A DNA stretch of 64,000 nt, from assembly GCF_001423085.1 (NCBI RefSeq), contig NZ_LMNU01000046.1:62001-126000 (forward strand), given 5' to 3'. The notes below the pieces were generated by a model. That model saw nothing but the letters and a program-made list of their open reading frames with translations. It was not told where the DNA came from and did not search any database. Below, one piece after another: positions 35,419-44,262 of the stretch. Every line of letters starts with the position of its first letter. Within the stretch, counting starts at the first letter, position 1. Origin of the DNA: Methylobacterium sp. Leaf125 (lineage in GTDB: Bacteria > Pseudomonadota > Alphaproteobacteria > Rhizobiales > Beijerinckiaceae). The position numbers and the translations under genes were made by a program.

Positions 35419-36168
35419 GTGTCGCAGGCAGACGCAAGCACGCCGACCGATCGGGATGCCGTCCGGTTCCGCGATGCCGGCGAGGCGGCGCTCGTCGTCG
35501 AGTTCGGCGCGCGGGTCGACCCGGACCTAAACGCACGGGTGCTCGCCCTGGACGCGGCCCTCGGACGGGACCCGGTCGCCGGCATCCTGGAGACGGTGCC
35601 GACCTATCGCTCGCTGATGATCCATTACGACCCGCTGAGGCTCGACCGCGACGCCCTCGCGGCCCGGGTCGGCGCTCTCCTCGATCGGCCTCCGGCAGGA
35701 CCGCGCGCCGGCCGCACCTGGACGCTGCCCTGCTGCTACGATCCGGCCTTCGCGGAGGATCTGGCGGCGGTCGCCGACTGGGCCGGCCTGCCCGCTTCGG
35801 CCGTCGCCGCGCGCCACGCCCAGGGGACGTACCGGGTCTACATGTACGGATTCGCGCCGGGCTTCGCCTATCTGGGCGGCCTGCCGGACGCCCTCGCGAT
35901 CCCCCGTCGCCCGACGCCGCGCCCGCCCCATCCCGCCAACGCCCTCCTGGTGGGCGGCGGTCTCGCGGCCGTGGCGACCTTTCCGATGCCGACCGGCTGG
36001 TACGTCGTCGGACGGACGCCGGAGCGGCTCTATTCCGAGGACCGTCCGCAGAGCTTCCTCGTCGAACCCGGCGACGGCCTCCGCTTCGAGCCGATCGACG
36101 CGGCGACCTTCGCCGCCCTCGAGGCCCGGGCCGCGCAGGGGGAAATCCTCGCGCGGAGAAGTCCGTGA
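35419..36168 (+). CDS. pxpB: 5-oxoprolinase subunit PxpB
   Basis: 249-residue subunit of the ATP-dependent 5-oxoprolinase (PxpABC), which opens 5-oxoproline to glutamate. It matches the KipI/allophanate hydrolase subunit 1 family: VETVPTYRSLMIHYDPLRLD, YRVYMYGFAPGFAYLGGLP and the C-terminal LVEPGDGLRFEPI. Start is GTG 35419. It is followed by pxpC with a four-base overlap (GTGA). First gene of the pxpB-pxpC-pxpA operon, here between flhA and fliQ. Confidence 0.93.
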   Translation: MSQADASTPTDRDAVRFRDAGEAALVVEFGARVDPDLNARVLALDAALGRDPVAGILETVPTYRSLMIHYDPLRLDRDALAARVGALLDRPPAGPRAGRTWTLPCCYDPAFAEDLAAVADWAGLPASAVAARHAQGTYRVYMYGFAPGFAYLGGLPDALAIPRRPTPRPPHPANALLVGGGLAAVATFPMPTGWYVVGRTPERLYSEDRPQSFLVEPGDGLRFEPIDAATFAALEARAAQGEILARRSP

Positions 36169-37253
36169 GTGCGGAGCCGATGCGGGAGGAGCCCAACAGG
36201 GAGGAGCCCATGCGAGAGGAGCCCATGAGCGAGGGAGCCGTCACGGGGCAGGCCACGCTCCGGATCCTCGCGGCCGGGGGCGGCGTCACCCTGCAGGATG
36301 CCGGGCGGCACGGTTTCCTGCGCTACGGCATCACGCCGGCCGGGCCGATGGATCCCCTCGCCCACGCCACCGCCAACCGGGCCCTCGACAATCCCCCGGG
36401 CGCCACCCTGATCGAGGTCTCCCTCGGCGGGTTGTCGCTGACGACGGCCGGGGCCGCCGTCGACGTCGCCCTGGCGGGCGGGGACCTGCGCATCGACCTC
36501 GACGGGCGCGCGCTGCCCGGCGCCGTGGCCCTCACCCTGCGGCCGGGCGCGCGGCTCACCCTCCGGGCGGGCCGGGCCGGGGCCTGGTGCAGCCTCGCGG
36601 TGGCCGGGGAGATCGCCGTGGCGCCAGTGCTGGGCTCGACGGCGACCCACACCCGCTCCGGGCTCGGCGGCCTGCACGGGCGCGGCTTGCGGGCGGGCGA
36701 CACCCTCGCGATCCGGACGCCGTGCGCCACGGTCGGCGAGCCCTGCCGCCTCGCGGCGCCCTGGCTCCACCGGCCGCCGGACGTGATCCGCGTCGTCCTC
36801 GGGCCCCAGGACGACCTCTTCCCGGCGTCCGTCCGCGACGCCTTCCTGGCGGGTCCCTGGCGGATCGGTCCGCGCGGCGACCGCATGGCCAGCTTCCTCG
36901 AAGGTCCGTCCCTCCAGGCCCGGAGCCACGACATCGTCTCCGACGGCATCGCCATGGGGGCGATCCAGGTCCCGGGCTCGGGCCAGCCCCTGGTGCTCAT
37001 GGCCGACCGCCAGCCCACCGGCGGCTATCCGAAGATCGCCACGGTGATCGGCGCCGATCTCGGCCGTCTGGCCCAGGCTCAGGCGGGCACGGCGCTGCGC
37101 TTCGCCGCCGTCGACCTCGCGCAGGCGGTGGCGGCGCGGCGGGCCGAACGCGACGTCCTGGTCCCGGACATCCGGCGCGAGCCCGTCCTGCGCACCGAAT
37201 TTCCCTCCGAATTCCTGCTCGGGACCAACCTCATCGACGGCGTCGTCGGTTAG
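36165..37253 (+). CDS. pxpC: 5-oxoprolinase subunit PxpC
   Basis: 362-residue subunit of 5-oxoprolinase, KipA/allophanate hydrolase subunit 2 family: GVTLQDAGRHGFLRYGITPAG, SDGIAMGAIQVPGSGQPLVL and MADRQPTGGYPKIATVIGAD. The N-terminus is unusual: a 15-base tandem repeat (36174-36233) gives PMREEPNREEPMREEPM, and the repeat units at 36174, 36204 and 36219 each carry an ATG, with GAGGAG-type ribosome motifs at the unit junctions. The GTG at 36165 overlaps the pxpB stop; ATGs at 36180, 36210 and 36225 are alternative starts. The conserved family domain only begins around residue 31, so the true start is uncertain by up to 20 codons. Confidence 0.9.
   Translation: MSAEPMREEPNREEPMREEPMSEGAVTGQATLRILAAGGGVTLQDAGRHGFLRYGITPAGPMDPLAHATANRALDNPPGATLIEVSLGGLSLTTAGAAVDVALAGGDLRIDLDGRALPGAVALTLRPGARLTLRAGRAGAWCSLAVAGEIAVAPVLGSTATHTRSGLGGLHGRGLRAGDTLAIRTPCATVGEPCRLAAPWLHRPPDVIRVVLGPQDDLFPASVRDAFLAGPWRIGPRGDRMASFLEGPSLQARSHDIVSDGIAMGAIQVPGSGQPLVLMADRQPTGGYPKIATVIGADLGRLAQAQAGTALRFAAVDLAQAVAARRAERDVLVPDIRREPVLRTEFPSEFLLGTNLIDGVVG
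36174..36233. repeat. 15-base tandem repeat (4 copies) at the pxpC start
   Basis: Four units, 36174-36188, 36189-36203, 36204-36218 and 36219-36233, each resembling gagcccatgcgggag. Three of the four contain an ATG, and GAGGAG motifs recur at the junctions, so potential ribosome sites and start codons are multiplied. Confidence 0.9.
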
Positions 37254-37303
37254 GATCGCCCCTCCCGCGGCCGCAGGACCGCGCCGCTGCCGGATGCACC
37301 CCG

Positions 37304-38086
37304 ATGCCGACCATCGACCTGAATGCCGATCTGGGGGAAGGCTTCGGCGCCTATCGCTGCAGCGACGATGCGGCGATGCTCGCCCTCGTGACCTCGGCCA
37401 ACGTCGCCTGCGGATTCCATGCCGGCGACCCGGAGATCATGGCCGAGACCTTCGCCCTGGCGCGGGCGCGGGGCGTCGCCGTGGGCGCGCATCCGGGCTT
37501 TCCCGACCTCGCCGGCTTCGGGCGCCGGCCGATGCCGTTCGGCCCGGCCGAGATCGAGCGGCAGGTCGCCTACCAGGTCGGCGCCGCGCAGGCGCTGGCC
37601 GCCCTGGCGGGCCATCGCCTGACCTACGTCAAGGCGCACGGGGCGCTGGCCAACCGCGCGGCGGCGGAGCGCGACGTGGCGGATGCGATCGCACGGGCGG
37701 TGCGCGCGGTCGATCCCAACCTCGGCCTCCTGGCCATCGCCCGGACCGAGCAGGTCGCGGCCGGCGAGGCGGCGGGCCTCGCCGTCCATGCCGAGATCTT
37801 CGCCGACCGCGGCTATACCGAGGCGGGCCAGCTGATCCCGCGCGGCCAGCCCGGCGCGCTGATCACGGCGGCCGAGGCGGCGGCGGACCGGGTCCTGGCG
37901 ATGGTGCAGGCCGGCGGCATCCTCACGGCCGAGGGCACCCTGCTGCCGACGCGGATCGACTCGGTCTGCGTGCACGGCGACAGCGCGCACGCCGTGGGCA
38001 TGGCGCGGGCGGTGCGGGCGCGGCTGGAGGCGGCCGGGATCACCCTGCGGGGCCTCGGTCAGAACCCGGTGACGATGCGCCCGTAG
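37304..38086 (+). CDS. pxpA: 5-oxoprolinase subunit PxpA (LamB/YcsF family)
   Basis: 260-residue metal-dependent hydrolase-like subunit of 5-oxoprolinase. It begins MPTIDLNADLGEGFGAYRCS and contains TSANVACGFHAGDPEIM, VGAHPGFPDLAGFGRRPM and YVKAHGALANRAA, all LamB/YcsF signatures, and ends with VHGDSAHAV. Start ATG at 37304. Its last 28 bases overlap the convergent fliQ end. Completes the PxpBCA set in the plus direction. Confidence 0.94.
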   Translation: MPTIDLNADLGEGFGAYRCSDDAAMLALVTSANVACGFHAGDPEIMAETFALARARGVAVGAHPGFPDLAGFGRRPMPFGPAEIERQVAYQVGAAQALAALAGHRLTYVKAHGALANRAAAERDVADAIARAVRAVDPNLGLLAIARTEQVAAGEAAGLAVHAEIFADRGYTEAGQLIPRGQPGALITAAEAAADRVLAMVQAGGILTAEGTLLPTRIDSVCVHGDSAHAVGMARAVRARLEAAGITLRGLGQNPVTMRP

Positions 38087-38325
38087 GTGGCCTCGGCGAA
38101 GGTGTAGATCTGCGCTCCGATGAAGGAGCTGGTCACGAGGAGCACCAGCAGGATCACCACGATCTTGGGCACGAAGGTGAGCGTCACCTCCTGGATCTGC
38201 GTCAGCGCCTGCAGCAGCGCCACGGCGATGCCGATCAGCATCGCCGCGCCGATGGCCGGTCCCGCCGCGACGATCACGGTCCAGATCGCGGCGCGCACGA
38301 GTTCGAGGGCGTCGACCTCGTTCAT
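38059..38325 (-). CDS. fliQ: Flagellar export gate protein FliQ
   Basis: 88-residue protein with two TM hairpin segments (VIVAAGPAIGAAMLIGIAVAL and IVVILLVLLVTSSFIGAQIY) and the LQALTQIQEVTLTFVPKIV motif of FliQ. It is a core part of the FliPQR channel. Its 3' end overlaps the pxpA 3' end by 28 bases on the opposite strand. ATG at 38325. Confidence 0.95.
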   Translation of the reverse strand: MNEVDALELVRAAIWTVIVAAGPAIGAAMLIGIAVALLQALTQIQEVTLTFVPKIVVILLVLLVTSSFIGAQIYTFAEATYGRIVTGF

Positions 38326-38380
38326 CCGGGGAGCGGCCTTGTCCTGGGGGGGTTCACGTCCACTCTACGCCGGAATGCCG

Positions 38381-38800
38381 TCACCGCGACAGGGAAATGC
38401 CCTGCGACAGGAGCACGTCCTGGCCGTTGGTCAGGCGGGCCAGGGCGCCCTCGCTGGTGATCTTCACGGACTGGACCTCGCCCGTGACCGTGCCGTCCGA
38501 GGAGGTGATGGTCCGGCCGATGATCTGGTCGGCCTGCGACAGGAAGCTCGACGAGAGCAGGGAGTCCAGCTTGGTGTTGGTCTTGGTCGCCTGCTCCACC
38601 TGGGAGAAGGTCGCCAGCTCGCTGACATAGGCCGTCGAATCCATCGGCTTCGTCGGATCCTGGTTCTTCAGCTGCGTCATCAGCAGGGTCAGGAAGGTGT
38701 CGGCGTTCATCGAGGCGGCGACGCCGGTCGCGGATTTGGTGGCGGCCGCGGTGACGGCCGTCTGGGATGTGCCCGTGCTGGGGACGCTGGCGACGCTCAT
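38381..38800 (-). CDS. flgD: Flagellar hook cap/assembly protein FlgD
   Basis: 139-residue scaffold for hook assembly with the N-terminal FlgD signature FLTLLMTQLKNQDPTKPMDS and the AYVSELATFSQVEQ motif. It is short because it lacks much of the C-terminal TUDOR/Fn3-like region, as in rhizobial FlgD proteins. A GGAGG ribosome site precedes the ATG at 38800; the upstream in-frame extension is discarded. Confidence 0.93.
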   Translation of the reverse strand: MSVASVPSTGTSQTAVTAAATKSATGVAASMNADTFLTLLMTQLKNQDPTKPMDSTAYVSELATFSQVEQATKTNTKLDSLLSSSFLSQADQIIGRTITSSDGTVTGEVQSVKITSEGALARLTNGQDVLLSQGISLSR

Positions 38801-38828
38801 CGGCGGGCCTCCTGGTTCGATGGCCCGG

Positions 38829-39314
38829 TCAGGCCGGGTGGACGGGGGATTCGACGGGCACGGCCCGAAGCACCGGCGCGAGCGCATCCCCCGGGGCGGG
38901 GGTGGTCATGTGGGTGGTCATGGGGGTGGTCATGGGGGCAGCCATGAGGGCGGCCTCCGCCGCGTAGAGCCCGCGGATCAGCTTGAGCGCCTCGATCAGA
39001 CGGCCCGCCTCGACGAGCTGGCCGGCGCCGAGGACCCCCTCGCGGATCTCCGGATCGGCGACGACGGCGAGGAGACCGGCCTGGAGGCTGCGGCAGAGCT
39101 CGCGGGCGGGGTCCGCGTTGGCCGGATCGATCACCAGCGCCTGGACCGCGAAGTAGAGCTGGCGCAGGGGCGTGGTCGCCGCCTCCGCCTGCAGCACGTG
39201 GGTCTCCAGCAGGAAGGTGGCGTCGTTCAGAAGCTCCAGGGAGACCTTCCGATCGACGCGCAGGACTGCGCCGTTCACGTAGACGCGCTCGCCGGCGCGC
39301 AGGGACAGACGCAT
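38829..39314 (-). CDS. flbT: Flagellin mRNA regulator FlbT
   Basis: 161-residue post-transcriptional regulator that, in Caulobacter and rhizobia, binds the flagellin mRNA leader and controls its stability or translation. The N-terminus MRLSLRAGERVYVNGAVLRV and SLELLNDATFLLETHVLQ is diagnostic. The C-terminus is extended by a 12-base tandem repeat giving MTTPMTTHMTTP. ATG 39314 agrees with the family start. Partner flaF lies directly upstream. Confidence 0.93.
   Translation of the reverse strand: MRLSLRAGERVYVNGAVLRVDRKVSLELLNDATFLLETHVLQAEAATTPLRQLYFAVQALVIDPANADPARELCRSLQAGLLAVVADPEIREGVLGAGQLVEAGRLIEALKLIRGLYAAEAALMAAPMTTPMTTHMTTPAPGDALAPVLRAVPVESPVHPA
38901..38936. repeat. 12-base tandem repeat (3 copies) in flbT 3' end
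   Basis: Units ggtggtcatgtg, ggtggtcatggg, ggtggtcatggg at 38901-38912, 38913-38924 and 38925-38936, encoding the MTTP/MTTH repeats in the FlbT tail. Confidence 0.9.
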
Positions 39315-39322
39315 GGTCCGGC

Positions 39323-39670
39323 TCACCGCAGGCCATCCCGGATCGAGGTGTTGACCGCGATCAGCGCCGACAGGGTGCGGTCGGGCTCGGCGATGACCGC
39401 GTTGGCCTCGTGCATGCTCCACAGGCCGATGGAGACGAGGTCGGCGCGCAGGTCCGGCGGCAGGCCGTTCTCCTCGCTCTGGAGGTCCTCGATGAGCACG
39501 CCCCAGAGGCTCTGCAGGAAGCCGGCCGCCATGGCGCGATCCGCCTGCTGGGCATCGGGCCGGTCGGCGATGCGCATCAGGTCGAGAGCCCGGTCGAAGG
39601 CGGCGCGCTCGCGCTCACGCGCGATGGCCGGGGCCTCCTCCAGGATCTCGGCATAGGAAAACTGGTACAT
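39323..39670 (-). CDS. flaF: Flagellin assembly/regulatory protein FlaF
   Basis: 115-residue FlaF, which in alphaproteobacteria acts with FlbT on flagellin production and secretion. It starts MYQFSYAEILEEAPAIARER and contains ALDLMRIADRP and NGLPPDLRADLVSIGLWSMHE, typical family sequence. Located immediately upstream of flbT. Confidence 0.93.
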   Translation of the reverse strand: MYQFSYAEILEEAPAIARERERAAFDRALDLMRIADRPDAQQADRAMAAGFLQSLWGVLIEDLQSEENGLPPDLRADLVSIGLWSMHEANAVIAEPDRTLSALIAVNTSIRDGLR

Positions 39671-39812
39671 ATCGGTCCTGTCCCGTGTATCCGCGGCCCG
39701 CCGCGCCGGGGCGCGGATCGGACCGATGAGCCGTTGGGGCCGGCGGGCCTTCCGGGGAAGGCACCCGCCGCCGGGTCGTGACGGGGCTCGGCGGCCGGAG
39801 CCCCGCGCCGCG

Positions 39813-40862
39813 CTAGAGGTAGTTGACGAGGGAGAGCTGCCGCAGCTGCGCGGTCAGGGCGTAGGAGATCTGCACCTGCGTCGACAGGCGGTCGACCCGG
39901 GTCTTGGCCTCGGCCCGGTCCACGCCCTCCAGGTCGCCGATCTGCGAATCGAGCAGCGCCGTCTGCGACTCGAGCCGGGTGTTGGCCGAGGTGATCGCGG
40001 CCTGCGAGCGGCCGAGATCGGCCTGGAGGGTGATCAGGCCCTTGCTCGCCTCGCCCAGCAGGCCGGCGACCCGGGTCGTCAGGACGGTCTGCGCCGCCGC
40101 CGAGAGGTTCGTGGACCCGAGGTCGGAGGCCATCACGTAGGCCATGGCGAGCTTGCGCATCGCGGGTGCGTTGGCGCTCGCCGAGGTCTCCGCGGTCTCG
40201 CTGAGGGAGATCTGGTTGACCAGGGGCGCGGTCCCGGCAGCGGACCAGGTCGTCCCCCAGGCGGCTTCGTCGAACAGGCCCTTGAAGGCCGGCCCATCGA
40301 GGAAGCCCGCCATGTCGGCGGCCGAGATCGCGCTCGCGCCGGGGTTGTCCTGCGACATCCCGAAGGCCGCGCGGAAGGCCGCGTCGACGGCGGTCTTCGC
40401 CGGGGAGGCCGGACTCGTCGCGTAGGGGGTCATCGGGGCCTCGGCGGTCCGCGCGCCGCCGAAGACGAACTGGCCGCCCGCGGAAGTGTTGAGGAGCGCG
40501 GTCAGGGTGCCGAGCCCGTTCGCCGCCATGTCCTTGAGGACGCCGGCACGCTTGTCCTCGGGAACGCCCGTCAGCGCCTTCAGGGTGGCGTCGGCCCCAT
40601 CCTGGATCTGCTTGAGGACGGCCTGCGAGGTGCCGAGCCGGAGGCTCGCGGCGTTGTTGCTGTCGCGCAGGGCCGCGAGTTCGGCGATCTTCTGGCGCAG
40701 CCCGACGGCGAGGCCGGTGCGGCTGCCGAGCGTCAGGCCGACATCGGCATAGCGGCCTGTGACGATCTCCTGGTTGGCCTGCGCCATGTCGGTCTGCATC
40801 CGGGCCAGGCCGATGCGCGGCGTGTTCCAGAAGCTCAGGGTGGAGAGGGCGTTGGTCCGCAT
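39813..40862 (-). CDS. flgL: Hook-filament junction protein FlgL
   Basis: 349-residue flagellin-like junction protein (HAP3). The N-terminus FWNTPRIGLARMQTDMAQAN and QEIVTGRYADVGLTLGSRTG and the C-terminal flagellin-like helix (LSTQVQISYALTAQLRQLSLVNYL) are as in other rhizobial FlgL proteins. It is six bases downstream of flgK. Predicted export substrate of the FlgN-like chaperone. Confidence 0.92.
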   Translation of the reverse strand: MRTNALSTLSFWNTPRIGLARMQTDMAQANQEIVTGRYADVGLTLGSRTGLAVGLRQKIAELAALRDSNNAASLRLGTSQAVLKQIQDGADATLKALTGVPEDKRAGVLKDMAANGLGTLTALLNTSAGGQFVFGGARTAEAPMTPYATSPASPAKTAVDAAFRAAFGMSQDNPGASAISAADMAGFLDGPAFKGLFDEAAWGTTWSAAGTAPLVNQISLSETAETSASANAPAMRKLAMAYVMASDLGSTNLSAAAQTVLTTRVAGLLGEASKGLITLQADLGRSQAAITSANTRLESQTALLDSQIGDLEGVDRAEAKTRVDRLSTQVQISYALTAQLRQLSLVNYL

Positions 40863-40867
40863 GGGGT

Positions 40868-42763
40868 CTATCGCACCGCATCCATCAGGGTTTTCAGGAG
40901 ATCGTTCACGAGCGTTAGCAGCTTGGCCGAGGCCGTGTAGGACCGTTCGAGCGCGAGGGTGGACGCCGTCTCGTCGTCGGTGTTGACGCCGGTGGCGTTG
41001 GAATAGGCGTCGGAGGCGCGGGCGAGCAGCGTCGACTGGTAGTTCGACTCCGCGGTGGCAGCCTGCCGCTTGCCCGCGAGCCAGCCCACGGAGGCGGTCG
41101 CGAAATCCTGGAGACTGCCGCGGGTGGGAAGGCCCGCGGAAGCGTCGAAGGAGCGGTCGGCCGTCACGAGCGAGGCCAGCGTCCGCAGGCGGTCGGCGAA
41201 GGCGTTGCCGCCCGTGGCCGCCGGGTTCGACCGGTACCCGGCCCCCGCGATGCCGCCGTCCCGCAGCAGGGCGACGTCGCCGCCGCGCTGCGGATCGACC
41301 GAGGCGTTGATCCGGAGCCGGGCCGCCAGCCCGGTCGCGGCGAAGGGGCCGCTGGGGACCGATCCGCCGGCATCCGCCACGAACAGGCCCGCCGCCCGCG
41401 GCGGGACACCGAACGCGACGCCGAAGCCGACATCGACCAGCATCCTGCCGGACGTCGGCGCCATGTTCTGGACGGTGAGCCGCGCGGCGGCCCCCGTGGC
41501 CGCCGCGGTGGTGAAGGTGAGGCGCCCGGCGGTGTCGAGGCCGGCGGTCACCTTGCCGGCGAGCGAAGGCGTCGCGGTATCGGCGGCGATCCGACCGTTG
41601 ATCGCCGCGACGAGCTCGGCCGGCGTCACCTTGGACAGGTCGGCCGCCGCACCCGCCATCGTGCTCGCATTCAGCACGATCTTGACGGCGGAGCCGTCGG
41701 CGAGGCTGAGGGAGAACGCCACTTCCTTGGCGCCGCTCAGATCCGCCGTCCCGGCCGTGCCCGCGGCGGCACCCGGGCGGAAGGCTTCCGTCGTCGCCAG
41801 GGCGGAAAGGCCGCTCACCTGGCCCGTGGACTGGTTCAGGACGCTGGTCCCGATCTCGGAGAAGGCGTCGACGAGGTTGGCGGCGATCCCGTCGAGCTGG
41901 GATTCGTAGCGAGTGGCCACGCCGTCGCGCAGTTCCGCCAGGCCGGCGATGCGGCCGGACTGCACCGGCATCGGGGAATTGGCGCCCGTGACCGGCACGC
42001 CGTCGACGATGACGGCGCCCCCGGTCGTGCCGGCCGAGAAGGCGGGGGTGGGCGTGAAGGAGACGCGCCGGGCGGCGCGCTCGAACAGCGGGACGCCGCT
42101 GTCGGTGTAGATCGCGACGTCGTTGCCGGCGCGCACGACCGTGGAGATGCCGATCTCCTGGGACAGGCCGGCGAGGATGCGGTCGCGGTCGTCCAGGGCG
42201 TCGGTCACGTCGCTGCCGTTCGCGGTCCCGCGGGTCACGACCTGGTTGGCGGCCTCGAACTGGGACAGGAGGTCGTTGATGCGCGAGACCGACTCGGCGA
42301 GGTCGGCGTCGGCCTGCATGCGCACGATCTCGACGGCGGCCGCGCTGTTGTTCAGGCTGGTCGCGAGGTCGCGCGCCCGGTCGACCGCGTCGCGCGCGAG
42401 CGCCACGTCGTCGGGCTGGTTGGCCGCGGCCTTCAGGGCGGCGTTGAGGGCGCCGAGGCGCGCGGCCGGAGAGGTGCCGTCGCTGGTGTCGCCGATGGTG
42501 CCCTGGAGGGTGGTGAGACCACCGAGCACGGCCTCGCTGGCGGCCACGGAGGAGGTCCCGGCGAGCTTTCGGTCGAAGAGGGCGACGTCGGTCGCCCGCT
42601 GGATCGAGACCGCGCTGCCCCCGCCGGCCGCCACCAGGTTGGCGATCTTGCGGCTGTAGAACGGATCGCTCGCCCCGGCCGTGTTGCGCGCGGCGACGGC
42701 GATTTGCGCCGAGGTCGCGAGCAGCGAGGTCCGGGCGGAGTTGAGGGCGAGGGCGAGGCCCAT
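40868..42763 (-). CDS. flgK: Hook-filament junction protein FlgK
   Basis: 631-residue junction protein (HAP1). The N-terminal rod-like helix with GLALALNSARTSLLATSAQIAVAARN and the flagellin-type end YTASAKLLTLVNDLLKTLMDAVR support FlgK; the middle has long beta/low-complexity inserts. ATG 42763 matches the family start MGLALAL; a longer in-frame start upstream adds only basic residues. Adjacent to flgL and flgE in the usual order. Confidence 0.93.
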   Translation of the reverse strand: MGLALALNSARTSLLATSAQIAVAARNTAGASDPFYSRKIANLVAAGGGSAVSIQRATDVALFDRKLAGTSSVAASEAVLGGLTTLQGTIGDTSDGTSPAARLGALNAALKAAANQPDDVALARDAVDRARDLATSLNNSAAAVEIVRMQADADLAESVSRINDLLSQFEAANQVVTRGTANGSDVTDALDDRDRILAGLSQEIGISTVVRAGNDVAIYTDSGVPLFERAARRVSFTPTPAFSAGTTGGAVIVDGVPVTGANSPMPVQSGRIAGLAELRDGVATRYESQLDGIAANLVDAFSEIGTSVLNQSTGQVSGLSALATTEAFRPGAAAGTAGTADLSGAKEVAFSLSLADGSAVKIVLNASTMAGAAADLSKVTPAELVAAINGRIAADTATPSLAGKVTAGLDTAGRLTFTTAAATGAAARLTVQNMAPTSGRMLVDVGFGVAFGVPPRAAGLFVADAGGSVPSGPFAATGLAARLRINASVDPQRGGDVALLRDGGIAGAGYRSNPAATGGNAFADRLRTLASLVTADRSFDASAGLPTRGSLQDFATASVGWLAGKRQAATAESNYQSTLLARASDAYSNATGVNTDDETASTLALERSYTASAKLLTLVNDLLKTLMDAVR

Positions 42764-42869
42764 CGGGGATATCCTGGAAAGGGGGCGGGTGGTGGGCGAC
42801 GGGAGCCGCCGCACCGGGAGGCGCGGCGGACGGGGCCCGGAGGCCCGGGCGCCGAAGTCCTGTCTGGCT

Positions 42870-44111
42870 TCAGCGCTTGAGGTTCATCAGGGTCTCGAGC
42901 AACTCGTTGCCGGTCATGAACACCTTCGAGTTGGCGGTGTAGACCGTCTGCGACTCGATCATCGAGGTCAGCTCGGAGCTGACGTCGACGTTGGACTGCT
43001 CCAGCGCGCTCGCCTTGATGGTGCCGAGGCCGCCGAGGCCGGCGAAGCCGATCTGGAGGTCGCCGGAGTTCAGCGAGGGCAGGTAGACGTTGCCGGCGCG
43101 CGGTTCGAGATTGTCGGGGCTCTTCACCTCGGCGACCGGGATCTTGAAGGCTGCGAGGCGGGTGCCGTCGGCGTAGGTGGCGTAGACGAGGCCGTCCGAG
43201 CCGAACTCCGTGCCGGTCACGGCCGAGGGCGCCTTGCCGTTGGCCGTGCCCTTGAGGGCGTCGGCACCGGCGAGCTGCGTCATGCCGCTCATGTCGAGGG
43301 AGAAGGGCTCTCCGCCGGGAATCGTGAAGCTCGTGGTGGTCGGGCCGGTCAGCTTGCCGTTCGCGTCGAACGCGAGCGTCACCGGCGGCGCGGTCAGGGC
43401 GGTCCCGTCCGGGGCGTAGACCGATGCGGTCCAGGTGTTGGGGAGGACCGGAGGGGTGGCGGCCGGATCGACGGGCGCGTGCTTCAGGTAGATGTCGAGG
43501 GTGACGCTGTTGCCGAGCTTGTCGTAGGTGACGAGCGACGTCTTCTTCGAATAGTTCGTCGGCGACAGGGCTCCCCCGAGCGCCGGCGTGTCGGCAGCGA
43601 GGTTGCCGCCCATCGTCGCCTTGGTGGAGGGCGTCGCCCGCAGGCCGAGGCTCGCCATGTTCACGGGCACCAGCCCGTCGGTGCTGTTCAGGGCGGGCGT
43701 CGGATCCTGGCCATCGACGAGGCTGTAGCCCATCAGGGTGAAGCCGCCGGAATTGATGAGGTTGCCCGTCGGACCGTCCACCACGAAGTTGCCGGCGCGG
43801 GTCAGGTAGGACGCCTTGTTATCGTCCTGCACCACGAAGAAGCCGTTGCCCTGGATGGCGAGGTCGGTCTTCGACGAGGTGAAGGTGACCGGCCCCTGGC
43901 TGCCGATCGACCGGCGGATCGTGGTCTCGACCGCACCGGAGGTGTAGTTCGCCGTGGAGCCGCCGTCGATCAGCAGGGACGAGAACTCGGCCGCCGAGCG
44001 CTTGTAGCCCGTGGTGCTCGCGTTCTGGACGTTCTCGGCGACGGTGGAGATGCGGTTCGACTGCGCATTCATGCCGGAGACGCCGGTGCGCAAAACGCTG
44101 ATGAGACTCAT
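42870..44111 (-). CDS. flgE: Flagellar hook protein FlgE
   Basis: 413-residue hook subunit. It starts MSLISVLRTGVSGMNAQSNR with the rod/hook helix motif (VAENVQNASTTGYKRSAAEF), GQGFFVVQDD-like hook domain (IQGNGFFVVQDD) and the C-terminal SNVDVSSELTSMIESQTVYT helix. GAGG precedes the ATG at 44111. The upstream in-frame extension is Arg-rich and discarded. Confidence 0.95.
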   Translation of the reverse strand: MSLISVLRTGVSGMNAQSNRISTVAENVQNASTTGYKRSAAEFSSLLIDGGSTANYTSGAVETTIRRSIGSQGPVTFTSSKTDLAIQGNGFFVVQDDNKASYLTRAGNFVVDGPTGNLINSGGFTLMGYSLVDGQDPTPALNSTDGLVPVNMASLGLRATPSTKATMGGNLAADTPALGGALSPTNYSKKTSLVTYDKLGNSVTLDIYLKHAPVDPAATPPVLPNTWTASVYAPDGTALTAPPVTLAFDANGKLTGPTTTSFTIPGGEPFSLDMSGMTQLAGADALKGTANGKAPSAVTGTEFGSDGLVYATYADGTRLAAFKIPVAEVKSPDNLEPRAGNVYLPSLNSGDLQIGFAGLGGLGTIKASALEQSNVDVSSELTSMIESQTVYTANSKVFMTGNELLETLMNLKR

Positions 44112-44262
44112 GACGTCACCTCGAAATCGGGGGCCGCGGCGCGGCGCGGCGGTTCGGCGGGCACTAAAGGAAGACAGGCTTGCGCGGGGCTGGGTCGCCG
44201 CGCGCGCGGGGGATGAACGGGAGGAAACGGAGCGGAGGGGGCCGCGGGCGGCATGATCCCCC

